From NCBI RefSeq assembly GCF_001904745.1, contig NZ_MRCD01000039.1, forward strand, positions 1-64,000: a DNA stretch of 64,000 bases, written 5' to 3'. Positions 35,489-45,402 of the stretch are shown in pieces. The translations under genes were made by a program, and so were the position numbers. Every line of letters begins with the position of its first letter. Position 1 is the first letter of the stretch. The DNA is from Calothrix sp. HK-06 (GTDB taxonomy: Bacteria; Cyanobacteriota; Cyanobacteriia; Cyanobacteriales; Nostocaceae). The notes under the pieces were generated by a model, which made no database searches, was not told the origin of the DNA, and saw only the letters and a list, made by a program, of their open reading frames with translations.

Positions 35489-36142
35489 ATGAGTGAAAGC
35501 ATGGCATTTATTGGTGGAGTAGCAGTTGCTGGACTCGCAGCATTAGTACTACTCAAAGGAACAGGCAACCCAGGTCAATCTGGTTTTGTTCCTCCACAAA
35601 TTCAGGCGCCGATTGTACCACAGCAAGTAGTACCACAGCAGTTTGGACAATACGGTTATCCTGGACAAGGTGTTGTTCCAAATCCTGTCCCAAATGCTCC
35701 TAATGACCAGTTACGTTTGGACAACGAGCGCGCAAAAATGCAACTCGATGCTCTCCAACGCGACAACGATCGACTCAAAGCCGAAAACCAACAACTCAAC
35801 TTCCAACTTCAATCCGTTATTGGTAGTGCCCAACAAAGAGCATTACAAGACCAACAAAACCAACAGCGAGCAAATGCATTACAGCAAACCCAAACTCCTT
35901 GGTGGTCGTCTGGAATTATTTGGGCTGTCGGAGGAATGGCTTTAACCGTTGGTGGGGGTATTGTTGTAGCTGGTGTGTCAAGTTTGTTCTCACAAAAACC
36001 ACGCCCTGTTCGTACTGTTCAAGTAGTACATCCATATACCGGGCCGACACCACCACTTGCTCCTACCCGTCGTGCGGAATTTTTACCAGGTCGCAATGAC
36101 GCAAGACGAGTTGAAACTCACGAGTATGAGGATACGTATTAG
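35489..36142 (+). CDS. Membrane-anchored coiled-coil protein of unknown function
   Basis: 217 residues. A first hydrophobic segment (about 6-24) is followed by a Pro/Gln/Val-rich linker, a coiled coil (about 73-135: DNERAKMQLDALQRDNDRLK), a second membrane helix (about 143-168: IIWAVGGMALTVGGGIVVAG) and a basic, disordered tail. The strong AAGGGGG ribosome site ahead of the ATG supports expression. The topology suggests an inner-membrane hairpin with the coiled coil on one side. I do not recognise the family. Confidence 0.7.
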   Translation: MSESMAFIGGVAVAGLAALVLLKGTGNPGQSGFVPPQIQAPIVPQQVVPQQFGQYGYPGQGVVPNPVPNAPNDQLRLDNERAKMQLDALQRDNDRLKAENQQLNFQLQSVIGSAQQRALQDQQNQQRANALQQTQTPWWSSGIIWAVGGMALTVGGGIVVAGVSSLFSQKPRPVRTVQVVHPYTGPTPPLAPTRRAEFLPGRNDARRVETHEYEDTY

Positions 36143-36969
36143 ACATTTGTCTAGCACAATTAACAATTAGTTATGGGACTTGGAATAAAAGTGATAATCA
36201 TTGCTTATTTTTATATTTATCACTAATATTCTTCGTCCCTTTTGATTTATGACACTTCATGCGGTTAACTATTGGCTGTTAGCTAAAAGCTAATGGCTAG
36301 AAGTTGATAGACAGCCGCTCACAGTATACAGTATTTTACTATTAGCTTGAGTCCTACATAAAGTCGTTACAAGTTTGCGTGGACAGTTTTTCAACTGTCT
36401 TTTAAGTATTTAATACTTGTTCAAACGTTATGTCTATATAACTTTGTATCAATTTTAATATTATACTTGATTAAAATATATCGATTAAGTAGTTATTTAA
36501 AATGCGAACTACAGTATTATAAGATACTTGCATTCTGCTGATACTGAGGATTTCATTAATTAGTTATTCAATCACATTTATTACGGTGCCGCAAAATAGA
36601 TTAAGCACTTATCAAATATTTACTACAAGTAAAAAACGTAGTATTATAAATATATAATAAAGCATTGACGCTTTGCTTCAATGCTGAAATTACCCATTGA
36701 AGCATCATAACTTTTATAAGTACTGTACTTCTTGAATACGAGCAATAGAAATCTGCGTTTCTGACCAAAAAGTAATTTTATTTTATTGCTCGACTTTAAA
36801 GACAAATCTCCACTAATTCCTTCTATGTCTCAGGATATATCGTATAAAATAACACATATACTCCCAAGGAAGTATATACGGATAAATCTGCACGTGGCAA
36901 TATAAGAAAAAATACTGAACAATTTTTCATCACCCTGATTGCTTATGGTTCATTTCTGGGTAATATTAC

Positions 36970-37077
36970 TTAAGTGTTACCTTTAGCTTTTAGGGATTCG
37001 GCTGCATCGACTAAAGTGTTGTGACTCGGATAAGCCTCCATGAGTTCTAGGTAGCGACAGACATCATGATTATTCAT
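36970..37077 (-). CDS. Possible small protein of 35 residues
   Basis: An ATG at 37077 opens a frame for MNNHDVCRYLELMEAYPSHN, then TLVDAAESLKAKGNT and a stop. The composition is protein-like, with an amphipathic helix and a balanced set of charged residues, in a region otherwise without coding character. It could be a genuine microprotein or the end of a decayed gene. No family is recognised. Confidence 0.3.
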   Translation of the reverse strand: MNNHDVCRYLELMEAYPSHNTLVDAAESLKAKGNT

Positions 37078-37581
37078 GATTAAAATATGCGCGGATATGT
37101 TTTTTTTACCGGAACATAATAATCCAAGAATGCGTCTGCGCTTTTTGAACAGTATATTTTATGAACGTGTTCTATATCCTCACACAGAGATCAAAGCAAG
37201 CTCTTTCGTAGAAGAGCGAAGATATCATCAACACAGCAGCAGTAATCGTTGCTTCATACGAAGCTGTTGATGTTGTTGAAAATTATAGTGACTGTTGTAC
37301 ATTTGTTGAATAAATTCAGCTCAATTTGATATGCTTGCTAGCTTTTACTGTTAGCAAGTAATACAACTGTCTCTATATGCTTCCACTTTTTTTGTTATTC
37401 CTAAAGAGAGATTGCAAAGATAATTAAAATAAAGCAAAAATTGCCGTAAAAATGTCAACTATATTGTGAGGATGGATAGAATGAGCGATAATGTGCCTTA
37501 ATAGAAAAAATTTTTACAAACAATTTAAAGGAAAATGCATCCTTTTTTTACGCCTGTAAGCATTTAACTATCAAAAATTTT

Positions 37582-37607
37582 AGCTTTACTCCCCCATGAG
37601 TAAAGCT
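37582..37607. promoter_or_regulatory. Hairpin about 90 bases before the surface operon
   Basis: AGCTTTACTC and GAGTAAAGCT are perfect 10-base inverted repeats around a 6-base loop. The position just upstream of the first surface gene could make it part of the 5' untranslated leader or an operator. No T-run follows on the plus strand. The role is inferred from place only. Confidence 0.4.
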
Positions 37608-37698
37608 TTGATAACCAATCGAAGTATCGAACGGTTTTTGAATTTAATTGAAAGCCTTGATTTAAAGTAAATCCAATTCTATTAGTTGATGCCTAACA

Positions 37699-38634
37699 AT
37701 GACATCTATATTATCGTGGTTGAGGCGTAAGCACCTCTTTTTTACAGTTTTTACACTCAGTATATTTACTTACGGAATTATCCCTAGTTCTGCCCAAACT
37801 GAAATACCAAATACTGCGCGTGTAGGCGCCGACAATATCCCCGAAACACCAAATGGTAGGGTTGTTGAATCAAACTCCGTTGTAGTTCGAGCATCTTCAG
37901 CAGCGTTAGAAATTATCAAGACTGGAGACCGCGCGGCTGCTGAACCAGGTGATACTATTATTTACCGACTCGCAATTAGAAACACGGGTACAGTTGCAGC
38001 AAGAAATATTACGGTTACAGATAGGCTGCCCCTAGGACTAATATTTGTTCCCAGGTCAATACGAGGTAGCATTGGCGACCGAACCGTGAGGGTAGATCCA
38101 AGTAGTGGTAATCGCGGTACAGTGACACTTAGTACATCTGAACAGCTTCAACCAAACCAATCATTGAATATTTCCTACGCAGTAGAAGTAACACCTGATG
38201 CGGTGCGTGGCACGGGAAGAAACCTTGCACAAGCGCGCGCGGGCAACTTAACGAGTAATCAAGCGAGTCATACATTGCGTGTGCGCGCTGGCATTGTATC
38301 AGACTGTGCTACTTTAATTGGGCGCGTGTTTGTCGATAAAAACTTTGATGGAGAACAACAACGGAACGAACCTGGAGTGCCAAATGCAGTAATTTACATG
38401 GATGATGGTAACCGAATTGTCACAGATGCTAACGGTTTGTACTCATTAGCAAATGTCGTTTCTGGGTATCGCTCGGCAACGCTTGATTTGACAAGCTTGC
38501 CCGGTTACGCTTTGGCGCCTAATAATTATTTTATTGAAAGAAACAGTCAGTCACGAATGGTAAGACTAGCGCCAGGTAGTATGGCACGAGTTAATTTTGC
38601 AGTTACGCCAGCGTTTTCAGAGGGTAAACGATGA
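37699..38634 (+). CDS. Exported DUF11 / SdrD-like domain protein
   Basis: 311 residues. A signal peptide (about 1-33, cut near SSAQ) leads to a DUF11 Ig-like domain (about 65-190: EIIKTGDRAAAEPGDTIIYR, AARNITVTDRLPLGL) and a SdrD-B/Cna-B-like domain (about 205-305: LIGRVFVDKNFDGEQQRNEP, TDANGLYSLANV). Such domains form adhesive or structural stalks on cell surfaces. It is the first gene of the cluster; its TGA overlaps the next ATG (ATGA), implying translational coupling with the giant barrel gene. It could be the passenger or a periplasmic partner of that barrel. Confidence 0.8.
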   Translation: MTSILSWLRRKHLFFTVFTLSIFTYGIIPSSAQTEIPNTARVGADNIPETPNGRVVESNSVVVRASSAALEIIKTGDRAAAEPGDTIIYRLAIRNTGTVAARNITVTDRLPLGLIFVPRSIRGSIGDRTVRVDPSSGNRGTVTLSTSEQLQPNQSLNISYAVEVTPDAVRGTGRNLAQARAGNLTSNQASHTLRVRAGIVSDCATLIGRVFVDKNFDGEQQRNEPGVPNAVIYMDDGNRIVTDANGLYSLANVVSGYRSATLDLTSLPGYALAPNNYFIERNSQSRMVRLAPGSMARVNFAVTPAFSEGKR

Positions 38635-41600
38635 AAACAAAATTAGAAAAACCAAATTCAGAAGCGAATATTCCTAATAAATTGCAGCTGAATCACTACG
38701 TATGTCAAGGGGTCAAGACCCCACACATGATAAGCTCCGCAGGCTCTTCAGCTTTACGTTACGCCCTACAAAAGGCAATATCCGTCAGAGGTAACGCAGT
38801 CGTCCCTTTCCTTGCTGCTATTTTTATACCTTCGTTGAGTATTTTTAGTACATTGGCACCAAAAGCACAAGCAGCAACTTTAACGGCGCCATCACAAACA
38901 ACGACAGAAGATAATGTTAGCTCTACTCTAATAGCCGAAGCCGAAGAAGGAACAACACCAGCGAGCGGACAAGGAAGCAGTAATTTAACGAATCCTACAT
39001 TTAACAATCCGATAATTCCTTCTTCCACCCCAACTGCACCAAACCCGGAAAGTTCTGTACAAAATTCTCAACCTAATTCTTCAGCACAACAAGTTAATCA
39101 ACAACAAACGCAACCAACTGCTTTACCCCAAGGACTTACTGCCCAAAAAGTTAAGTTAGATATTGCACCAGCAGGAGACCCACGAGCGCAAGCAGATGGA
39201 CGTTCGACAATTAGGTTACGTGGGACATTAACCGACGAAAAAGGTCAGCCCATTACAGGTGATGTACTTGTAACATTAACCAGTAGTGCTGGTAAATTTG
39301 TTGGCGCCGACCAAAGTCGTGATGCTTCTGGTTTCCAAGTTATCGCACGTGATGGGGAATTTACCGCCACACTACAAACGGATATAAAACCCCAACAAGT
39401 GCGGGTTCGGGCAGCAGTTGATAAAATTCGAGTCAGAGATAACGCGCGCATTTCTCCCAGAGTTGACCAACTTGACCCTCGAATAGTCGGCCCACGCTCG
39501 GATGATTTTTTCCCACAGCAAAACGACACCACAATATTAAATAGCACCATTGACTCACCGTTAGAGGCTTATACCCAAGTTGAGTTTGTGACGTTTTTAC
39601 GTCCTTCACTCGCTACAGGTATTATCAACCTACGAATTGGTGCGGGTGGTACCGATTATTGGGGTAGTTTTAGTGATTTTCTTAGCCCTAGTAGAATTGA
39701 CGATGGAACAACGGTAGATTTTAAAGCTTCGGTATTTGCCACGGGTAAAGTTGGCGAATGGTTATTCACTGGAGCATTTAATAGCTATCGTCCCATTAAC
39801 CAAGATTGCGAAGGCAGAAACAGATTATTTGGCAGTATTCAGTTTTGCGAACAGCAATATCCTGTTTACGGTGATAGTTCGACGATGATTCCGACTACAC
39901 CGTCTATTGATAGTGTTTACGCAAAATTTGAACGAACTCCATCAATACCAGGCGCCGAACCTGATTATTTGATGTGGGGTGACTATAATACAGAAGAATT
40001 TTCCCGCATTTCACAGTTATATACAGCGACAACACGACAATTGCACGGTTTGAAGTTGAACTACAACTTTGGACCATTGCAAGTCACGGGGATGTACGCG
40101 AATAACATTGAAGGATTCCAACGTGATACTTTTGTACCTAATGGTACGAGCGGAAATTACTTCTTGTCGCGGCGCTTACTTGTACCAGGAAGTGAAACTG
40201 TATATGTTGAAGCTGAAGAAATAAATCGTCCCGGTACAGTAGTTGAGCGTCAACCTTTATATAGAGATTTAGACTACGAAATCGATTACGACCGAGGTAC
40301 ATTACTATTCCGGCGCCCAATATTAGCCACTGATTTAAACCCGTTTGGTACAACTTTAGTACGAAGAGTAGTTGTTTCGTATCAAAACGAAGGTGGTCAA
40401 GACTCTAACCTTTACGCTGGAAGAATTCAATATAACTTCTCGAATGACTTAGAAAGGAAATCATTTTTAGCAGGAAGTTATTTGCGTGAAGACCAAGGAG
40501 ATAATGACTTTGAACTTTACGGCGCCGACTTTTTAGTTTCACTTGGTAACGTTGGCAAAATTATCGGTGAAATAGCACGCTCGAATAGCGATTTAATAAC
40601 CGGAGATAACGTTAGCGGGAATGCGTACAGACTCGAAGCTAACTTAAACTTTGGTGAAAGAGTTTTAGGTGAAGGTTATTACAGAGCAGTAGAACCTAAC
40701 TTTGTCAACAATGCTACGACTAGTTTTTCACCTGGACAGACTCGTTACGGAGCATCGGTATTGGCTAGAGCGACTTCCACTACTAGCTTCCGGCTTTCTT
40801 ATGACTTTGAAGAGAACTATGGTACTGCACCCGGTCGTGTTGTAGACTACTTCGACTTATTCAACCCGCAACCCCTGGCACGTCCTGGTGAAAGAATTAG
40901 TAACGAACTAAGAACTTTCCGCGCTGGTATTTTACAACGCTTTGGTACTAGTCGATTAAGTCCAGAAGGAAGTGTGGAATATGTGAATCGTTCTCGTGAA
41001 GACAGAGTAAATAATACTCTTAGCGGTGATGCAAATCAACTAGTATCACGTCTGAAAGTACCTTTAGGAGAATCATTACTATTCCAAGCACAGAACGAAC
41101 TCAATATTGATGGCAATGACCCGCTATATCCAAACAGAACCACGCTGGGATTAGATTGGAGAGCATATCAAGGAGTGACATTCCGGTTAGCGCATCAATT
41201 CTATGACAGTAGCGAATTACTTCAAGGTAACTCGATAACTACTTTTGACACGATACTTGACCATAAGTTCTCTGAAAACACTGCAATTACAGGACGTTAT
41301 TCAGTACTGAGTGCATATAACGGACTTCAAGGACAAGGCGCCGTTGGACTAAATAACAAGTGGGTACTGGCGCCTGGTTTGCGGATGAGTGTCGGTTACG
41401 AATACGTTTTCCGAAATCTTTTCAACGCTACTGCTGCTGGACCTCGTTACGAGCAATACTATACAGTTGGACAAACCGCATCCTCCCTAGGGTTATTTTC
41501 TGGTTCAGTTTATAGCCTTGGTCTTGAGTATACCGATAATCCAAATTTCCAAGCTAGTACTCGATTTGAATATCGTGATGGCGACGAAAGCAATAACCTT

Positions 41601-42926
41601 GTAATTTCTGCTTCTGCGGCAGGTAAAATTTCGCCAGCATTAACGGCTTTAGTTAGATATCAACAAGCAGGGGAAGCAAACGTATTTTTACCAACCTCTT
41701 CCAGCATTGGTGGTACTGATGGCGTTAGATTCCAAGACCTCGGTGATACCTCAAACCTAAGAATTGGTTTAGCATATCGCGACCCAACAAACGATAAATT
41801 TAACGCCTTATTCAAATACGAATGGCGCCAAAATTTTGACTCCATACCCGAAACACAACTAATTGGTTCCACAGTAACTGGTCATGTACTTTCAATGGAA
41901 GGTATTTATGCACCTGACTGGCGTTGGGAATTTTTTGGTAAGTTTGCACTACGTAACGGTGTAACTTTTGCTTCAGGCGATAGATTTGATGGTACAGCGA
42001 AATTAGCCCAACTACGCGCAACATATCGTTTAGGTTATCGTACCGATTTAGCTGTAGAAGGTCGCTGGATTGGTCAAGATTCAAACAGTAACAACAGCTA
42101 CACCGAGTATGGTTTAGCAGTTGAAAGCGGTTATTATTTAACACCCGATTTACGATTAGCAGCAGGTTACAGTTTTGGTAGCGTCGATGTTAACGGTGAT
42201 AGAGACTTTTCGGGTTATCGTTCCGAAGGTGGCTTTTATGTTAACGTCAGCTTGAAACTCAACGAACTGTTAGGTGGATTTGGGTTACAAAAACCCGTAC
42301 CTAAACAGCAACAAGAATCAGTAGTTCAACCAGTTTCAGCGGTAAATCAAACACCTCCTAACCCGTTCCCAGTTAATCCAAATAACGAGGTTCAACCTCA
42401 AACAACACCTCAAACAACACTAGCACCTGGTAATCAGTCAAACACACCCAATATACAGTCGAATACTGAGCCAACATCAACTTCGACTCCTAGTACTTCC
42501 AGGATTGAACAGCAACCACAACAGCAAGAACAGGGAATTAACAAAACTGATTCATTATTAAACCCAAATCAGCAAAGTGAGTTGAAGCAGCCAACAGATG
42601 TTCAATCTTTCGTAAATCAACGCACAAATGATTTTGGCGAACCCCAAGAAATAGCTACAAATAATCAGTTGACGAGTGAAAACGCATGGTTCCAACCTCA
42701 AAAGGATATAAATAATCAAAATATCCATTTGGAGGAGCAAAATGTAGTTTCATATCCAGCACACTCGGAAAATCAACTAGGAATTAAAACCCTAGTACCA
42801 ACTAATAAATCGGGGCAACAGCAGCTTCTAGACAAACTCAGAAAATTTACCAAAGCGCCAATTGACTTCAACCAGTCTTTAAACGCTGTTACTGTTCAAG
42901 GTGTAGAGGAGAGGAGTAAGGATTAA
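38631..42926 (+). CDS. Giant outer-membrane beta-barrel with Ig-like domain
   Basis: 1431 residues. An unusually long N-terminus (81 residues) ends with a signal-type stretch and AQAA. A Gln/Pro/Asn-rich linker (90-165) leads to an invasin-type Ig domain (about 172-275: GRSTIRLRGTLTDEKGQPIT). From about 300 to 1220 the sequence alternates short amphipathic strands and loops with many aromatic residues (YRLGYRTDLAVEGRWIG, GFYVNVSLKLNELLGGFG), as in large outer-membrane barrels. A 210-residue disordered Gln/Asn tail follows, unusual because barrels normally end in a last strand. No TonB box or plug domain was seen. It could be an usher-like or adhesin-export pore; this is inferred. Confidence 0.7.
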   Translation: MKTKLEKPNSEANIPNKLQLNHYVCQGVKTPHMISSAGSSALRYALQKAISVRGNAVVPFLAAIFIPSLSIFSTLAPKAQAATLTAPSQTTTEDNVSSTLIAEAEEGTTPASGQGSSNLTNPTFNNPIIPSSTPTAPNPESSVQNSQPNSSAQQVNQQQTQPTALPQGLTAQKVKLDIAPAGDPRAQADGRSTIRLRGTLTDEKGQPITGDVLVTLTSSAGKFVGADQSRDASGFQVIARDGEFTATLQTDIKPQQVRVRAAVDKIRVRDNARISPRVDQLDPRIVGPRSDDFFPQQNDTTILNSTIDSPLEAYTQVEFVTFLRPSLATGIINLRIGAGGTDYWGSFSDFLSPSRIDDGTTVDFKASVFATGKVGEWLFTGAFNSYRPINQDCEGRNRLFGSIQFCEQQYPVYGDSSTMIPTTPSIDSVYAKFERTPSIPGAEPDYLMWGDYNTEEFSRISQLYTATTRQLHGLKLNYNFGPLQVTGMYANNIEGFQRDTFVPNGTSGNYFLSRRLLVPGSETVYVEAEEINRPGTVVERQPLYRDLDYEIDYDRGTLLFRRPILATDLNPFGTTLVRRVVVSYQNEGGQDSNLYAGRIQYNFSNDLERKSFLAGSYLREDQGDNDFELYGADFLVSLGNVGKIIGEIARSNSDLITGDNVSGNAYRLEANLNFGERVLGEGYYRAVEPNFVNNATTSFSPGQTRYGASVLARATSTTSFRLSYDFEENYGTAPGRVVDYFDLFNPQPLARPGERISNELRTFRAGILQRFGTSRLSPEGSVEYVNRSREDRVNNTLSGDANQLVSRLKVPLGESLLFQAQNELNIDGNDPLYPNRTTLGLDWRAYQGVTFRLAHQFYDSSELLQGNSITTFDTILDHKFSENTAITGRYSVLSAYNGLQGQGAVGLNNKWVLAPGLRMSVGYEYVFRNLFNATAAGPRYEQYYTVGQTASSLGLFSGSVYSLGLEYTDNPNFQASTRFEYRDGDESNNLVISASAAGKISPALTALVRYQQAGEANVFLPTSSSIGGTDGVRFQDLGDTSNLRIGLAYRDPTNDKFNALFKYEWRQNFDSIPETQLIGSTVTGHVLSMEGIYAPDWRWEFFGKFALRNGVTFASGDRFDGTAKLAQLRATYRLGYRTDLAVEGRWIGQDSNSNNSYTEYGLAVESGYYLTPDLRLAAGYSFGSVDVNGDRDFSGYRSEGGFYVNVSLKLNELLGGFGLQKPVPKQQQESVVQPVSAVNQTPPNPFPVNPNNEVQPQTTPQTTLAPGNQSNTPNIQSNTEPTSTSTPSTSRIEQQPQQQEQGINKTDSLLNPNQQSELKQPTDVQSFVNQRTNDFGEPQEIATNNQLTSENAWFQPQKDINNQNIHLEEQNVVSYPAHSENQLGIKTLVPTNKSGQQQLLDKLRKFTKAPIDFNQSLNAVTVQGVEERSKD

Positions 42927-45316
42927 TGGAAGAATTTAAACATTATTGGTCAAAACAGAGGAGTAAAAAAAAGGAAAAAGGGAAAAGGAAATTAACTTTA
43001 TTACCCTTTACCGCTTACCCTTTACCCCTTACTTTGCTGGCTTTAAGTTTGTCTTTACTACCATCAAATGTTGCATTTAGTCAACAAAATGGTGGTAATA
43101 GTAATAAAAATAATATTGCCCAGCAATCAACTCCGGCGCCTGCGAATACACCAATCCCGACTCCGGCACTGCGAATAATAGTAAATAGCAACCAAGACGG
43201 CAATGTTCAGCAAGATAACCAATTAACATTACGCGAAGCAGTTGAACTAGTTAACGGGACGCTAAAAGTAGAGCAACTTAGTCCTGCGGAAAAAGCACTT
43301 GTTACACCTTCGACATCTGGGGGTTCCAGGATTGAGTTTAATTTGCCAGCAGGCGCCACTACAATTCAGCTGCAAAGAATATTACCTGACTTAGCATCTC
43401 CTAATTTAGTCATTGATGGTACAAGCCAACCAGGTTATGATGCGACAAAATCCGCGACAGCGGAAATTGCAATTCCTGTACCAGTTGTTGCCATAACTCC
43501 GGCGCCTAATATTGAAATTTTCCGTGGGTTTACAATAGTTGCCGACGCTATAACAGTGCGTGGGTTAAGTTTATATGGATTTAATGCAAGTCCTATTAAA
43601 CAGCAATTGGGAAATTTACTTATATATGACGGTATTCCCAAACCTGTGACACTAACCACACCACCTGGAAATATCGTTATTGCCCATAGATTTCCACCAC
43701 CCGACACAAGTAAGCAACAACCTACACCCAGTAATAATTTCCCATTCTCTAATAAAGATGTTCCACCCAAAAATGTTGTTATTGAAGATAACTGGTTAGG
43801 GTTGACAGTTAATGAACAAATACCCCAAGAAACCTCAGCGTTTGGGGTTTATGTGTTTAACTCACAGGGTACAACAATTCGCCGCAACCGTATTTATTAC
43901 AGCGATGGTAGCGCAATTATTACTTCTGTACGTGGTGAAAATACTTTAGTAACGCAAAACATTATTGTGGGTAATGGTTTGGCTGGAATGCCAGACGCTT
44001 TACGATTTGAGGGAATTGTCACAAATTCCCAAATTACAGGCAACTTAATTTGTGCGAATGACGGTGCGGGTGTGTATCTATTTAAACCCGACGGGAATGT
44101 ATTGCTGCAAAACAATAAAATTACCTACAACGGCAGGCGCCTGCGAAGGGCAGCAGTATATTTAATGGGTAGTAACCATCAAGTTATTGGTAACGAGATT
44201 GATAATCAAACCGGGCCAGGGGTAAGCGTCACATCATTTCCACGTAACGATATTGGTAGCAGTAGTCCTGCGGTTCGCAATATTATTCGTGGTAATAGAT
44301 TTGCCTCGCTTGAAGGATTAAGTATCGACTTAATTACCCAGCAAAATCTTGAAGTTAGCGACTTTCAACGTGGAGACGGCGCCAACCCCAAACGTAACTC
44401 TGGCAACCGTCGTCTAGATACCGGAAACGGTGCAGTAAATGCGCCCGAATTTAGAACGCGCGCTTTTGCTCCCTCTGCAACATCTGTCACAGTTCAAGGT
44501 AAAGCTGACCCAGGTTCTGAGGTAACAATTTATAAGATAAGCGATTATCAACGTGGCAAACAAGCTATATACGACTATGGCTACGGCGCCTTAAATGTTC
44601 CATTAGCAACTGTCCAAGCCGATAAAGACGGTAACTTTAGTACCACTATTGCGAACGTTGCCGAGGGAGATGGAATTAGCGCCATTGCTACTGACCCCAA
44701 ATATGGAACATCAGAACCATCAGTAGCAGCGGTGATTGGTCAAGCCGGAACTTTTCCAAATCTCAACCCGAATTCGCGTCCGCAACCAATAGTACCTCCG
44801 CAGTGTACATCACGACCGAAACCACCCGAACCACCACCACCACCACCCCCACCACCACCACCACCACCATTAAAGATTCGTGTACCGCGTAATATCCACT
44901 TCGCGCTAGACAAATCGTTTATTAGTCCAGCTTCTGCACAAGTTTTGGATAGGGTGGCAGAAGTGTTGCTGCAAAATCCAGTAATTGTAATTGATATTGT
45001 TGGGCACACTGACCCACGTGCAAGTGACGCATATAACTTGGCACTAGGTAGACGGCGGGCATTAGCAACACGTGCTTATTTATTGCGTAAAGGTGTGGCG
45101 CCTGAGCGTATGACCATACGTTCAGTGGGTGAATCACAACTTCTTAACCCAGGAAGTACAGATATTGTGGACTACGCAAGAGACAGACGCGCGGAAATTA
45201 TCTTTAAAGATATTCGAGGAGTAGACATCATTATCGAACCACAAGAAGACGATTTACAAATCGAACAACGAAGACAAAATCAAACACAACCCGCGCGTCG
45301 TCCCCGTAGAAGGTGA
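42926..45316 (+). CDS. CSLREA/beta-helix protein with poly-proline linker and OmpA domain
   Basis: 796 residues. A basic N-terminus and signal segment (cut near AFSQ, about 52) precede a CSLREA-type start (NQLTLREAVELVNG), a right-handed parallel beta-helix (about 185-480, NosD/pectate-lyase-like rungs such as TTIRRNRIYYSDGSAIITS), an Ig-like unit (about 500-600), a run of prolines (about 635-648) and a C-terminal OmpA/MotB domain (about 655-775: DIVGHTDPRASDAYNLALGR, RRALATRAYLLRKG) that binds peptidoglycan. Its ATG overlaps the previous stop (TAATG). The layout suggests a wall-anchored surface stalk with the helix exposed. Confidence 0.8.
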   Translation: MEEFKHYWSKQRSKKKEKGKRKLTLLPFTAYPLPLTLLALSLSLLPSNVAFSQQNGGNSNKNNIAQQSTPAPANTPIPTPALRIIVNSNQDGNVQQDNQLTLREAVELVNGTLKVEQLSPAEKALVTPSTSGGSRIEFNLPAGATTIQLQRILPDLASPNLVIDGTSQPGYDATKSATAEIAIPVPVVAITPAPNIEIFRGFTIVADAITVRGLSLYGFNASPIKQQLGNLLIYDGIPKPVTLTTPPGNIVIAHRFPPPDTSKQQPTPSNNFPFSNKDVPPKNVVIEDNWLGLTVNEQIPQETSAFGVYVFNSQGTTIRRNRIYYSDGSAIITSVRGENTLVTQNIIVGNGLAGMPDALRFEGIVTNSQITGNLICANDGAGVYLFKPDGNVLLQNNKITYNGRRLRRAAVYLMGSNHQVIGNEIDNQTGPGVSVTSFPRNDIGSSSPAVRNIIRGNRFASLEGLSIDLITQQNLEVSDFQRGDGANPKRNSGNRRLDTGNGAVNAPEFRTRAFAPSATSVTVQGKADPGSEVTIYKISDYQRGKQAIYDYGYGALNVPLATVQADKDGNFSTTIANVAEGDGISAIATDPKYGTSEPSVAAVIGQAGTFPNLNPNSRPQPIVPPQCTSRPKPPEPPPPPPPPPPPPPLKIRVPRNIHFALDKSFISPASAQVLDRVAEVLLQNPVIVIDIVGHTDPRASDAYNLALGRRRALATRAYLLRKGVAPERMTIRSVGESQLLNPGSTDIVDYARDRRAEIIFKDIRGVDIIIEPQEDDLQIEQRRQNQTQPARRPRRR

Positions 45317-45331
45317 AAATAAAAATAATGA

Positions 45332-45362
45332 TGTAGAGACGCTCACATGTAACGTCTCTACA
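45332..45362. repeat. GTAGAGACG...CGTCTCTAC hairpin, copy 3
   Basis: Arms TGTAGAGACG and CGTCTCTACA with an 11-base loop, 16 bases after the OmpA-protein stop codon. It belongs to the family at 8826-8855 and may act as a transcript end or attenuator inside the surface cluster. Confidence 0.75.
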
Positions 45363-45402
45363 TTGCAAACAAAATTGTGTGTTGTCTATAGGACTGAGGA
45401 AC

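Larger units (their letters stand above)
36143..37698. other. 1.55-kb gene-poor region upstream of the surface cluster
   Basis: AT-rich. It has several small inverted repeats (for example near 36662-36686 and 37582-37607), a GCTAAAAGCTAATGGCTAG-type repeat near 36290 and one possible 35-residue minus-strand frame (36970-37077). No larger gene is convincing. Because the surface cluster starts at its end, it probably holds that operon's control region. Confidence 0.5.

Noticed and set aside
37076-37270. A 64-residue plus-strand frame before the surface cluster
   Set aside because: No ribosome site or recognisable pattern; the opposite strand has a more protein-like short frame just beside it.
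44740-45009. Minus-strand frame with a poly-glycine run
   Set aside because: It is only the complement of the poly-proline codons of the OmpA-fusion gene.
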